Positions 35,136 through 55,400 of a stretch of 64,000 nucleotides of DNA are shown piece by piece. Below the pieces are notes generated by a model, which made no database searches, was not told the DNA's origin, and saw only the letters and a list, made by a program, of their open reading frames with translations. Source of the stretch: Crossaster papposus (taxonomy: Eukaryota; Echinodermata; Asteroidea; Velatida; Solasteridae); the NCBI GenBank assembly GCA_037893245.1, contig JBAIAA010000074.1:3472001-3536000 (forward strand), written 5' to 3'. Within the stretch, counting starts at the first letter, position 1, and every line of letters begins with the position of its first letter. A program made the translations under genes and the position numbers.

Positions 35136-35980
35136 ATAGGAAAACATGTCAAAAAATAAAAACCAGTTACAGCATATAAAACAAGTTTACAAAAATATAT
35201 AATATGCATATCCTCACTTGACAAAGAATGCCGGTTTTATTTCATAAAAAACAACACTCCACCTATTCCTAATCAAAGCACCATAGTATCTTCAACTTCA
35301 TTGTTCGAGAGAACCTATAGCGCGTTGGGTGCGACACCGACAGCACTTGAACCTTGTCCGCATGTACAAGTACTCTTGATATCAAAATAGTAAAAGTAAT
35401 TAAAATGCTAACGATGCAAAGGAAACCCGGGTCCACCGCGATGCTCTCTCGCATTCTAGCCGATCATTTACGGGCTGTCAGGCATCTACGCGGCAAGGCC
35501 CCACTCGTTTGTTACAGGCCTCCTGGACACCGTAACACATGGTGCAGAATCCAAATGCCCAGGGCACTCCAAAGTAAAGAGAACAAATAATACACTTCCG
35601 TGGTCTTAATCAGTTGTCTTTTTTTAAGCGGTGAAGATGTTCAATTAAGCATTGCACAACAGCCTTGGATGTCTGTGGATAGATAGGCAATGTCTAACAT
35701 GCGATACCACTTAATAAGAGAAGCAAATTTAAAACTGACGGCACAACACGTAATTGTCGTAGTGGCGTTTCGCAATGCTGGTTGCTCCGAAATTTATATC
35801 TATCACGGTTTGCAAGACTAAGGGTCTGAATTGATTTCCCCTTGGGCATTCTAAATATTAATTTTTATCAAATATCTATCCTGCCATACTTGGCAAGCTC
35901 CAATGAAGATATAATGAGACTGCAGGGCCTCAATGACGGCGTTGTGACGTAATTGTGCATTGGGAGAGAACCCTGACTCT
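35136..35980. other. Intergenic, no feature recognised
   Basis: The 78-codon frame at 35,354-35,590 has no recognisable domain. Confidence 0.45.
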
Positions 35981-36155
35981 ATGGCCGAGTTCGGGCGGTC
36001 TCTTCTTGACACGTGTAACTTGTTCTTGCAAAACCCTGACGGATAGGTGGTGTGTGTTCTTGTTCCGAGTGCAATGTTCACGGGTCGCGTTCCCGCCGTT
36101 CGAGCGCGAGAACAGAGTTCGCGTGTCAAGAACAGACCGCCTGAACTCGGCCTAA
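35981..36155. repeat. Foldback element with GGCCGAGTTC ends
   Basis: ATGGCCGAGTTCGGGCGGTC pairs with GACCGCCTGAACTCGGCCTA. The arms continue through CTTCTTGACACGTG / CGCGTGTCAAGAAC. A weaker outer pair (CATTGGGAG / CTCCCAATG) extends it to about 35,958-36,184. Confidence 0.82.
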
Positions 36156-36389
36156 ATGCACAAGCGAAGGATGAGCTCCCAATGGGGATATTGCATGGGT
36201 TCTTGTTTCTTGTTCGTTGTGTACTGTTGATTTGTTATGATGTACAATAAAGTCTGTAATTGCCAGATGCTCTGTCAATTTTTCTTGTCATCTAATATAT
36301 CAATTTCTCGTTTTTAGCCAGTGTGTCTGTCCGTTGGGCTATATACTCTTGATTCTCGTCAAAAGTTTTAGTTGAACAACTTTTTCTTC

Positions 36390-36715
36390 TTTTCATCTTA
36401 TGAAACATCTTATGAAACATCTTATGAAACATCTTATAAAACATCTTATAAAACATCTTTTAAAACATCTTATGAATAAAACATCTTATGAATAAAACAT
36501 CTTATGAATTAAACATCTTATGAATTAAACATCTTATGAATTAAACATCTTATGAATTAAACATCTTATGAATTAAACATCTCGTAAAACATCTCATGAA
36601 ACATCTTATGAAACATCTCGTATTTTGAAACATTTTGTAAAACATCTTTTGAAACATTTTGTAAAGCAACTTATGAAACATCTTGTAAAACATCTTGTAA
36701 AACATTTTGTAAAAG
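36390..36715. repeat. Minisatellite of AAACATCTTATGAA units
   Basis: Units of 12-18 bases built on AACATCTTATGAA repeat about twenty times with small variants. The frame read on the minus strand (MFYKMF-type) is an artefact of the repeat. Confidence 0.93.
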
Positions 36716-36751
36716 ATTTGGTTATGGATACCTGTTAATCCGATTTGTACC

Positions 36752-37075
36752 AGCCAGCCGACCCCGGCAGTCGAGGGGTAAGACATTTGCACTATAGACG
36801 ATGTGCCCTCTAACTTCACGTGTTTACATCTGTATTCAAATGTGCCCGGCAACATGCGCACACATCGTGTTTTGCATAAAATTTGGTTGTGGAGTGACGT
36901 CACAGATCATTATGTGACCTCTGATGTCGCCTCTTAACCAAATTTATGTAAAACACGATGCGTGCGCATATTGACGGGCACATTTGAATATAGATGTAAA
37001 CAGAGGGCACATGGTCTATAGGAAGCAGGAGGTCACGGGTTCGAGTCTCACCCGAGTCAGTGAATTGTTTCGAAA
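36752..37075. repeat. Foldback with tRNA-like edge, upstream of TRPC
   Basis: The arms 36,798-36,888 and 36,934-37,021 are inverted copies, pairing GTGCCCTCT...TTTACATCT and CGTGTTTTGCATAAA with their complements. On the right follows GGTCACGGGTTCGAGTCTC, a B-box-like sequence of a SINE head. It ends about 180 bases before the TRPC start codon. Confidence 0.75.
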
Positions 37076-37257
37076 TAATCCCTCGAAACAACACTGAGTA
37101 TCAATAAATATACGACCAAGCTGTACACTAACCCAAAAGACAAAAATTGACTTGACAGCTAGCTCGATGCCCTTTTAATAATTTAGTCACCCTCAACTTT
37201 TATTTTTGTCTATGTAGATAAAACGCATTTCTGCAAAAAGTGTGAAATCTCGCAATT

Positions 37258-45471
<8,214 letters not shown>

Positions 45472-45919
45472 ACTTCAGACCAAATACTGCCAAAACACTA
45501 GCCTCGTCAGCTAGTAGAACTAGACCCCAATGTCTCAGTTTAGGACATGATTAAGTAGATACTGGGTGAGTCTGCCATAGCCTGCTATACATGTACTGAA
45601 TTTCGTCGAACAAACTTGCAACTTTGGAAGCCTTTTCTTGCAGTGCTGCCACGCTCATGTGTTCTTAAAGACGTCGTGTGCGGCAATTTGGTCGAAGGAG
45701 CCAGTTGATGACGAGTTTCAGAGCAACTCTCAACTTTAAAGTAGACTCGGTAAAAAACTTGCTTAGCAGAGTGATTCTCTGAGCACCAATAGGTCTTATT
45801 CCTAGTCGAAAGAGGGAGATGTAATGACGCCATTTTCTAGGTACCAAAACTAGAAGGGAAACAAATCCAGTTTATTTAAGTATTTAGTAAAAAATGTACT
45901 TATTGCAAAAAAAATTAAC

Positions 45920-45930
45920 AATAAAATAAA
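45920..45930 (+). terminator. Candidate TRPC polyadenylation signal
   Basis: Two overlapping AATAAA hexamers lie about 450 bases after the TRPC stop codon. There is no transcript evidence; other hexamers occur further on (for example near 46,455). Confidence 0.35.
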
Positions 45931-46116
45931 TGTACTTTTGGAGCCGTGGGAAAGTGTAAACTGACGTGAATTATCTCTGATGGGATTTTACCCCAAAATG
46001 TAGTAGTTTAAGCGCCCTCTTCATTCAAGCATACGGTCCATTGAGCTGGATTTAGGGAGGGATACATATCATTCCCTACTGGAAGATTGAATCGATATCC
46101 TTCCATCAAGCGAAGT

Positions 46117-46385
46117 GCCGTGGCCTCGTGATCTGAGCATTGAATCTGTAGGTAAAGCTGCAGGTTGTGGGTTCGAGTCCAGCCTAGGACTATGGTGCAT
46201 ATGCCCTTGGGCAAGGTACTTTGTCACCCGTTGCTTCTCTCCAACGAAATGACAGCATCGAGCTGTATACTCCCCAGGGAGCTGAGATGGTATTTAGAAT
46301 GTTTCGTGGGCCCAGTGACCGGAGTATTAATGTGAAACGCTTTGAGACTTTTGGTGATAAAGTGCAATAGCTATAAAGTATAAGC
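46117..46385 (+). mobile_element. tRNA-derived SINE with conserved 3' domain
   Basis: The A-box-like TGGCCTCGTGATCTGAGC and B-box GGTTCGAGTCC form the head. The body contains CCCTTGGGCAAGGTACTTT. The end AACGCTTTGAGACTTTTGG with GCAATAGCTATAAAGTATAA resembles the GCGCTTTGAG...GCTATATAA tail seen in SINEs and LINEs of many deuterostomes (from memory). It stands about 650 bases after the TRPC stop. Confidence 0.8.
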
Positions 46386-47549
46386 ACCGCACGTTATTAT
46401 AAGCCGTTTTACGAACACGTAGGCGTCCTGTGATACGAGCATTTATGAATGTAAGAATAAACATACAGAGGTTTGTAACATAGCGAAATAACGATAAGTA
46501 TATATTACTAACAATTAACAATAGTTATTTCAAATGTCTAATATTACAAATGTTAAAGACTTAAAGACCTTTAAAGTTTGATTGTCCATGATGTTTCACA
46601 ATTTAATTAATTTGTTTTCGAACGATATTTGAAGGAAGACCGTACCGTATACGAATATATTATTTTGTTTGCATTGGCAATTGTTTTATACACATTGTTA
46701 AAAAGAGGTTTTCATCATTACGACAATTGCGTGCTCCAGTTCAGTTACTGGGACCCCTCACAAGTTTGGAGCGGGACGAGACGCTCGTAATTTAAAATAT
46801 GAATTTAATTAATTACTCGCCATTTGCTGTTAAATACAAGTGACGTGAATCGAGAGCTGTTAATTTTTTTTGCGCTACATTTCTGTGGTATAGAAGATTG
46901 TTTTTACATCGATTTTTGTATATCGTTCATTATTTGTAGTTAATGTTTTTGTATATGATGCACTGCTGAATTTCGTCTGGGGTCATAATTTGGTTTCGGA
47001 TTCACTACTAAAGAATGAATGCAAGCATAAATAACGACGCACACAAATGTCCACGTTGTCCACGCTGTCATTTCTGTCATGGTGGCCCTGTCCAATGGCG
47101 AAATTTGTCATTGTGTGATCAGTTTCCCGTTGTAGGGGGCCTCGGACGTGTGCCAGGATTCCTCCATTATCAACAGGTTTTATGGGAAATGCCCCTCCTT
47201 GAGCCGGTACGCGTTTTTTTTTATGGTGTGGCCAAAAACTTCTCTCATTGGTCAAGCGTTCAAAAAACAGCGTGGTTCAGAGTCCAATCACAAACCTGTT
47301 TTAGTACTCATTTCAATCGCACGGCCATAAAGGCGAACCTTGGCAGTTTGGGGTCGGGTCGGGGATAGTGTCAAATTTAAATCGCACAAAAAAATATTAA
47401 AATTTAAAACAACGAAAATACTAATGTTAAAAAAGTGTAAATATTAAATTTGTGAACTATTTATTATGTGTGTAAAGTACCAATACTATATTCATTATCA
47501 ATACGGCTGTCGACATTTTGTCAAGCATTTATCAGTATTAATATGACAT
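46386..47549. other. Intergenic, no gene recognised
   Basis: The 117-codon frame at 47,015-47,368 has no recognisable domain or splice context. The rest is AT-rich. Confidence 0.45.
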
Positions 47550-47988
47550 ATTAGTGACCGGCTCTACAAAAAAGGTGTATTATGAATTTGAGTTGTATAC
47601 AAGGTTGAAAAGCCCACAACGTAAGCTTTCATTCGGTACATAATAGAGCTCCATAGCCCCTCTCATTTTGTAGATATGACGTGTTTACCAATTGATGACT
47701 TCCTTGGAGTTCAAATTACACAACTGAGAAAACAGGCTTTGAAATAGCCAGCTCTGTTGTACTACAACAGAACGATGCACACAAAATTGTCTTTTTTTCC
47801 ACTTTATTCATCAAAATCAAAATTTCTTTGAATGAAACCTGAAACTGTAGGTATTAAAGATGTCATTCATGACAACAAATAAAAATCACAATTTGATGAA
47901 ATGTTTACCCTCTCAACGTTGAGTGGGCCATTACATGATAGCGAACAGCGCGACTTAATACACCTTTTTGTAGAGCCGGTCACATTTA
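47550..47988. mobile_element. MITE family E, complete copy
   Basis: The ends TTAGTGACCGGCTCTACAAA and TTTGTAGAGCCGGTCACA are inverted, and GGTGTATTA / TAATACACC follows. The internal part matches 6,540-6,845 in reverse. Confidence 0.88.
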
Positions 47989-48120
47989 TTGCTTAATTAA
48001 CAATTTAGACGGATGTTGTTTTTCTCTTTTAACTATTCAACTAGTATTAGCTTTACATTATGATAATGAACAATGCATTAATTGGTCTTAATCAATGCAT
48101 TAAATATACTTGGCTATTCC

Positions 48121-48497
48121 TATATGTGATGCGATCAAGCAAAATCAGTCGGAACTCGGCAATTCTTGCTTTGAGATACGGCCAAAATATGTTCGTAGGG
48201 GTGGAAAAATCCAAATTGACTTTTTTACAAAAACAGAAGGGGAAAATATTTTTCTTTTACATGAAAATACTCTTTTAACCAAATTCAAAAGGGAAGTGAT
48301 ACAAAAACATGATTTTCTCAGTTTCTTTATTTTTAACGTGCTGGTGTTCAAATGGTTGTAATTTTTTAACCAAAAGTCGTATTCACATGGAGTTTTCACT
48401 GAAATGGAGCCTGAAGTACCCTACAAACGAATATGTAAAAATCCCCAAAATGACCAGGGCCTACTTCAGACTGATTTTGCTTGATCGCATCACATAT
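48121..48497 (+). mobile_element. MITE family F, copy 2
   Basis: The ends TATATGTGATGCGATCAAGC and GCTTGATCGCATCACATAT are inverted. It is almost identical to 24,511-24,884. Confidence 0.93.
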
Positions 48498-49011
48498 TTT
48501 AAGGAGCTATGAATAATTGCGACTTGTAAGATACTGTGTTTGCGTGTACAATTTAAATTATTGAGAATGCTTTATATTAATGCTTAATTTACATGCTTCA
48601 TTTACTACTAGTACTAGTTGTTTAAAATAATTTAATATATGCAACGGGACAATTAAATAAGATTGAACTAAAAAAGTAACAATTAGGGCAACGAATTTGA
48701 ATTTTCCTGTATGGTTAGTAAATTCAAAGTAATTTATGATAAGGTATACTTCTTTCGTCGCCATCTGTAGTAATGATTTTCTGTTTTCATTGATAGACAA
48801 AAAACTCTTTATTATTTATTTATATTTATTACTTGATCATCGATCACTTCAGTTCTGTAGAAAAAATTCTTAAATTTCTTTGTTACGGTGATTGTATTGT
48901 CATTTGGCAGACTCTTAATATAAAAATACATTATTAAAAAAACTATCTTTGTTTTGCCTCATCCATTAAAGGTGTGAATAACCAAATAACTTTAACTTTT
49001 ATAATTTTCTT
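48498..49011. other. Intergenic, no feature recognised
   Basis: AT-rich with chance open frames only. Confidence 0.45.
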
Positions 49012-50330
49012 AATAGTCCAGGAAAAATAAGTTTTGACCTCAAACAAATTGCAACAATTTTTTTTCACCACAATGCATTTATAAAATGTCCCCACAATGA
49101 CATATTAAAAGTTGTTAAAAATTCAAGTGGTGGAAATATGACTAATTTGCATAAATCGTTAATCCCTGCCGCGTAATATATTTATTCCCATATTTGGGTA
49201 TATAATTAGTTTATTTTGGTGATCCTACTTTACATATCCTATAACATTTGCTAAAGCATATAAGTGATTGAATAATTATGAGAACATATTAAAGTTTATT
49301 TTGGTGATTCTACTTACATATCCTTACTTCAATAACATTTGCTAAAGCATATAATTGACTGAATAATTATGAGAACAGTAATTATCAAAAATGACAACTT
49401 CGTGACCCTATAAATGTGCGCACATTACACTGTCTCCAGATATCATCAAGTAGTCAGTATTGGTGAGCTTCAAATTCACCAAGTTGCTTACTGGCACAGT
49501 TATCATATTAAAACCTTATGGAAAATCATATGAACAATGATAACATTGTGATATTTAGCCCAGCAAACAAAAACTGGGGGGAAATGGTACGTCCATAAAT
49601 TGGGCTAAAAAGTAGTTAGAGGGTTGCATAACACGTGGGAGACTTGAACAAGTTCAAGGAAATCCCCAAAATACATTTTAACGTAGACAGGATTATTGTA
49701 AGCAACAACAATCTTTAATTTGGGGGGTTTCCTTGAACTTGTTCCAGTCTCTCACCTTAGGCAACCTACTTATTAGCCAAATTTAGGGACACCCCATTAT
49801 TTTGTTCCCAGTTTTTGTTTGCTGGGCTAAATATTACAATGTTATCATTGTTCATATGATTTTCCATAAGGTTTTAATATGATAACTGTGCCAGTAAGCA
49901 ACTTGGTGAATTTGAAGCACGTCAATACTGACTACTTGATGATATCTGGAGACAAGGTAAATGCGTGCAAATTATAGGGTACCGTATAATTGTAGTCATT
50001 TTGGATCATTACTATATTTTCATAATTATTTAGTCACTTACATGCTTTAGAAAATGTTATTGAAGTAAGGATGTGTAAGTAGAATCGCCAAAATAAACTT
50101 TTCAAAAAATAAAAATAAAATATATACCCAAATATGGGAATATAAACATATTACACGGCAGGGATTAACGATTTATGCAAATTAGACATATTTCCACCTC
50201 TTGGATTTGTGTAGACTTTTAGTATGTAATTCTAGGGACCTTATGGAAGTGCACTGTGGTGAAAAACAATTTGTTACAATTTGTTCGAGGTCAACAAAAC
50301 AAAATTATGTATTTTGCCTGGACTATAAAT
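49012..50330. mobile_element. Giant foldback element, two arms of about 650 bp
   Basis: Left arm 49,012-49,660 and right arm 49,715-50,330 are inverted copies, from AATAGTCCAGG and GACCTCAAACAAATTG outside to AACAAGTTCAAGGAAA inside. A spacer of about 50 bases separates them. Only the left arm has a tandem duplication of about 110 bp (49,200-49,375, GTTTATTTTGGTGAT units). A sub-hairpin with AGCCCAGCAAACAAAAACTG ends occupies 49,558-49,833. There is no transposase. One-arm relatives lie in the KLHL intron (7,283-7,905). Confidence 0.9.
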
Positions 50331-50468
50331 ACAAAATAGTGTACTTTCTTTAAAATGGAAATAATTTTCCTTTATATTAATTAGCGCCCCCGCCAGCCTA
50401 TAAAAAAGAGGGCGCCCTTCTGTGTGACTGTTAAGTTTAGTCGGGCTATATCTAGCTAGCTACGTTTA

Positions 50469-50806
50469 CGGCGTCAGACCACTGACCTCTATACATGGAC
50501 AGATCATCATTGTTTCATTTTGAAGTCGGCATGCGGAGAAGTGCAACATGGCGGACCCACGACGTGACTCTGTGAGCCAATGAAATGTCCAGGTGTTGGT
50601 ACGATACGTATTACGTAATGTTTATAAATACAAAATGTACAGAATAAATCCGCTGACCTCCACACCTGGACATTTCATTGGCTCACAGCAGTGACGTCTC
50701 GGGTCCGCCATGTTGCACTTCCAGTTCGCGCCGACTTCAAGTGTTAGCACAGCAGAATATGGACAATGGTCCGTCCAGGTGTAGAGGTCAGTGCGTCAGA
50801 CGCGTA
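50469..50806. repeat. Foldback with two nested inverted blocks
   Basis: GAAGTCGGC...GTGCAACATGGCGGACCC and GAGCCAATGAAATGTCCAGG at the left are matched in reverse at 50,660-50,740. The outer CGTCAGACCACTGACCTCTA pairs with AGGTCAGTGCGTCAGACG. The motif CCAGGTGTNGAGGTCAG is present twice on the right. Confidence 0.82.
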
Positions 50807-51415
50807 CAGCAGCCAGCTGTCTGTCGTATATTGCAGAGATGTATTAATTGTACAGCTCGACTGTGGTTCGACTTTGCTTCTAGTAAAAGATGTGAAATTA
50901 AAACTCGCAAAAATATTAAACTACAATAAAAATAAGATAAAACCTTTAATCTTTCCATTTCGGTTCAAATTATAGTTGCTATTCGATGTTTTTTAGATGA
51001 CAGGCATAATGCCAACTGTATCAAACAAGTGGAGTATATAGTACCCACTGTCTGTGTGACATGATGTGATCGAAGTGACCATTTTCGAGAAAGAAAAAAA
51101 TCCATTGAATTACTAACCAAATTTTCACTTTCAAAACTAGTTCGGAGAAGTCATGAAAAACGCATAGTTTGTCATTTCTCCAAGTCCTTTTGGAAAGAGT
51201 TCTATGGTACATGTACCCGGACCGTCACAAACTTTGAACCATACTGAGAAGTGAGAAATTCCATACACGGTGTTTTATCAGTAAAATGCTTCGACATTTT
51301 CTGAGCTAAATTTTACTTTTTTGGGACATGTTATTTATTTCTCATGAAGCAAGATGTGAGAAGGAGGGAGGGACCCCCACCCCCCTTTTTTTGTGGTGGT
51401 ATTAATTGTGCTTAC

Positions 51416-51670
51416 TTAAAACAAGTTCGCGCCGGATGACGTATATAAACGCAAAGTTTTCCCCGGATTCAAAACGGATGACGCATAAACACGCCACGAG
51501 CAAGTCCGGAAATGTCTGTCAGCAGCGAGCAAGGCCGGAAATGTGTGGATGTGCGTGCTTTCCGCTACTATCGGCCTGAACCCGCCTCGGATCAAGTTTC
51601 GTTGAAAATAATCCCGCCCCTCGGCTCGGTGATGTTAAAATAATCCCGGCGGCCGGCGCAAACTGGTTAA
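51416..51670 (+). mobile_element. TTAA MITE family A, copy 7
   Basis: A 255-bp copy starts TTAAAACAAGTTCGCGCCGG and ends CCGGCGCAAACTGGTTAA. It has small local expansions (GGCGGCCGGCGC and GTGCGTGC). Confidence 0.92.
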
Positions 51671-52183
51671 GTTTTGTTATGTTTATTTAGGAATTCTTAA
51701 TTTTAGGTTTTTAATTAGGGGGGGGGTCATATCGTGCTGGGTATATGCTTTCTGGTGGCTATTGGATCGAACTGTAGGGGAAATTAGTGTAGGTTCGTCG
51801 TGTATTCAATTAATTCCGTCCGTATATCCTCACCCCATCCTCTTTATACTAAGTTGCCCCTCCCCTTCCGTAAGTGCCTCCCCCCGTTTCCAAATGCATG
51901 CACGACGCACGTATCACATGATTTAAATGGTAATCTGACGTGTCCTAGGACGTAAACATACACCTAGTAGCCGGGCACCAGGCGCCTATGTACGTATGGT
52001 GACATGGCTAGTGTTGATCAAGCAGGGAGGTGTGTTACGAATTAATAGCAATTTTGACACCAGATTTTCGCTCGAATTTAACCGAAAACTCCCCTTACAG
52101 CACAATCAAGGGCGAGACCCAGACACCTCGAGGCAGTATCACCATTTTGGTACCCGTTAGAGGGTCGAGAATTTTGCCCAACC
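51671..52183. other. Region upstream of the JIP3/JIP4 start codon
   Basis: It includes a G run at 51,719 and probably the promoter or 5' UTR of the following gene, but no TATA box or other element can be assigned with confidence. Confidence 0.35.
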
Positions 52184-52483
52184 ATGATGGAAGACGAGAT
52201 CGTTTACGGCACCGCTGACGACGGGGACGTCAGCGTGATGTCGGAGCGGGTGCGGGCCCTGGCGTCCAGCGTCTACCGAGAGTTCGAGCGAATGATCAAG
52301 TGCTACGATGAGAACGTGGTCAAGGAACTCATGCCGCTCGTCGTTAACGTCTTGGAGAACTTGGACTGCACGGTGGGCGACAATAAGAAGTTCGAGGTGG
52401 AAGTGGAGTTGTTGAAGGATGACAACGAGCAGCTAATCACGCAATACGACAGGGAAAAACAACTCCGCAAACAAGCTGATCAG
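52184..52483 (+). CDS. MAPK8IP3: JIP3/JIP4 exon 1: start and RH1 domain
   Basis: It encodes residues 1-100, ending KQADQ before GTCGGT. The GC-rich exon stands out against its flanks. The intron is phase 0 and over 6 kb long. Confidence 0.95.
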
Positions 52484-55400
52484 GTCGGTTCAAATTTGGG
52501 CCAAGTTCCTCCTGTCCTGGCGCCGTTAGACCGACTGTTTGTTGATTTTTTTAAATTTTAAGCACAACATAGGACTAAACTTTGCTCTTGCGGCAACAGG
52601 TTAAATAATAAGCACTAAAAATATAATAATTATATTTATAATTATAATAATAAAATTTAGTGCTTATAAACCTGTTGCCGCAAGAGCAAAGAGTGCCACG
52701 CTGTGTGTGATGGATCATTTGTTTCCCATACACTTGTGATTTTTAGCAAATAACACTGGAAGTTTAGGAACATACATGGATCGGAAATATTTTGTCAAGG
52801 TCCATAAATATCCCTAGTAAAATTGCATGTAAGTATGTGATGTAATTTACCTTCTGTTTCGATTTGTTTCGTTAATGAGACTCGCTTGAGTCCAAAAACT
52901 TGTTGTTAATCTATTTTCCCCAGTATGAATAGGCCAAGAGAAGGCGTACTTTTAATGTTGTCACATTGGTGCGTCTTATGAATATATTACACAAGCATGA
53001 TGTTTCACGGGTACCCATTTTTACTTACACATAACCTGAATCCTGCAAAATCCTCCAATTCCTAAATTGTTAAAACTCCAAGTAACCTGAATCCTGCAAA
53101 ATCCTCCAATATTAGTCACTGGTGACCATACAGCCTGTATCCTGCAAAATCCTGCAATCTTGCCCTGGCTGCAGTCAGTAAAAACCCAAGTAACCTCAAT
53201 CCTGCAAAATCCTGCGATGCATCAAACTCCAAGTGACCTCAATCCTGCAAAATCCTGCATTTTGCAATGAGGAATTTGGAGGATTTGGGAGGGTTAGGGT
53301 TAAGATCGTTGTCATTGTCATTCAAAAGAGTAATTTTTTTCTGTCTAATTACATCACTTTACAGGCATCCCTACCACATTGTGCTATCAGCACCAGTGAA
53401 TAGGCACAGAGCTGCATTGACCACAGCCTGTATCCCAGTCCTTGCTAAAGACGACAGTATATCGCTTGTGCACGTTGCGCAAAATTTGTTCACACAGTGC
53501 GCCTGCTAATGACACAATTAGTCCAGCTTCCTGACTCGATCAATATAGTATTGCTGTTTTCCAAACCCCTGGCTTAGGCTCCGTATCCTGTTTCAGCCTA
53601 TTGCTAAACTGCTTGAATGAAGCCTACGACGAAGCTGAAGCTAAGGTTTGCAAAACGCCAACGGTATGAGTTAGGGAGCTGGACAAATCGTGTCATTAGC
53701 GGGAGCACTGCATGAAAAGAATACTGTCATCTTTGGCAAAAACTACATCTCACTGTATTCCTAGTGTATTTAACACGAAGACTGCAGGTGTGCCCTGGTG
53801 TGTGCGCGTAGTACGTGTTGATAATCGCAGTTCTGCGATTGCTAATTGTCTGCATCAAATTTTGTAGGCCGACAGGCTATATGTTAGATAAGCTATCAGA
53901 AATGTCCATACAAAATGTAATCAATTCGGGCGATTCACAATGCAGTGCGCCACCAAGCGTTTGACTCAAAAGAACCACTTTTAAACTTTACGGTTGACTT
54001 CTTCCGTATATCATACTGTAGTGAAATATCTATTCTTCATTGTTCACGCGCGGTACTACACAAACTTAAATGTATCCGGAAGCGTCGTTGATTAAAACAT
54101 TGTTATTTGAAGAAAAAAATTGGAACTTTAATCGTGCGCGTCCAAAAAGACGTAAAAAAATGATGAGTTCATGTAAAATGAATACCGTTTTTCAAACTGA
54201 TGCCGACTTGTTCCCATGATGCACTGCGGATATAGCAGGATTTGCGCCTCCAACGGCAGCTTCTAGGTATTGTGAATCGCTCGAATTGTACTATTTGTGA
54301 CCTGCTCCAACGAAACCCAGACAAAGTTAACAATTGGTGCAGGCCTTCATTTTAATAAATCTGAGGAGAGCTGTGCATCGCTCTCCTTAAATCCAAAGGT
54401 GAACTTAAGGAGAGTGATTTTAAAATCGCTCTCCCCAAATCAAAACAATGAATTAAGGAGAGTGATTTGCTCTCGCTAACAAAACGCAAGTTTAAAGGCC
54501 CTGGACACTATCTGTAGTTACTCAAAATGACAATTTGATAGTTGTTCAAGAAAAACCGTAACATCTAACCGTGTGCGGTGATGGAAAGAGATTTTTATTT
54601 TATTTTATTTTTTTATTTTTTTTGCTCTTCTTAAAATTGTAAGGAGCTTTTTTTTTTGCTCTCCTTAAAATTTTTGAGGAGCGCGGAGGAGCGCGAGCGC
54701 GATCGCGCTTCTTTAAAATGAAGGCCTGTTGGTGGTGTTTTTTTTATTAACAAAACAAAATTATAATAAAAAAAAATATTAAAAAATATAAAAAATAAAA
54801 AAAAATAAAAAAAAAAAAAATTAAAAATTAATTAAAAAGGTTTTAAACCGAATAGGAACAATGTAACCGTGTAACTGTTTGAATGGTCGGTTACCGTGTA
54901 ATCGTTTAACCGCTGCAGGCTTAGAATGAGCGCAAGTAATAAGTGGTGCACGCGCTTGTGTACGTATGACGAATTCACCTATAGCGTTGATGCGTGAATG
55001 CCCATGATGTATATTCACATGGTTTACACAAATTTACTTGTTATTATGCACATCACAGACAACTGTTCCATTCAATCACATTTCTAGGCAATGTAGCTCA
55101 ACCTCTTCCTTTCCATTGACTGAAAGATTTTCTGCGTAGTGGTGATCTAATTTTGCACTGCTAATAAATGTCATTGACGTTATACTGTATGCCCGTGACA
55201 ACAAAAAGTCTCAGTTTTTTGTGTCTTGTCAGTCCTGTAACTTTCGTGAAATTTGTTGCAGAGAGAACATTTTTATATTATTGAAAATGTTTAAAAGAGT
55301 TGCCCATTTAACAAAACACCTATACATGTAAGTTGTTGTAATTAGTGAGAAGTGATAATAAAACAAAAAAATTGGCCTCTGACCCCTGACATCTGACCCG

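Noticed and set aside
36550-36903. Minus-strand frame with FYKMFYKMF repeats
   Set aside because: It is an artefact of the AAACATCTTATGAA minisatellite.
11301-37200. A hidden gene or new protein system in the 26-kb intergenic stretch
   Set aside because: I looked for coding bias, splice-paired exons, transposase or reverse-transcriptase motifs on both strands and found only non-autonomous elements and simple repeats.
47015-47368. Cys-rich 117-codon frame (HKCPRCPRCHFCHGG)
   Set aside because: The CxxC words lie only at the start, no zinc-finger spacing continues, and there is no splice or promoter context.
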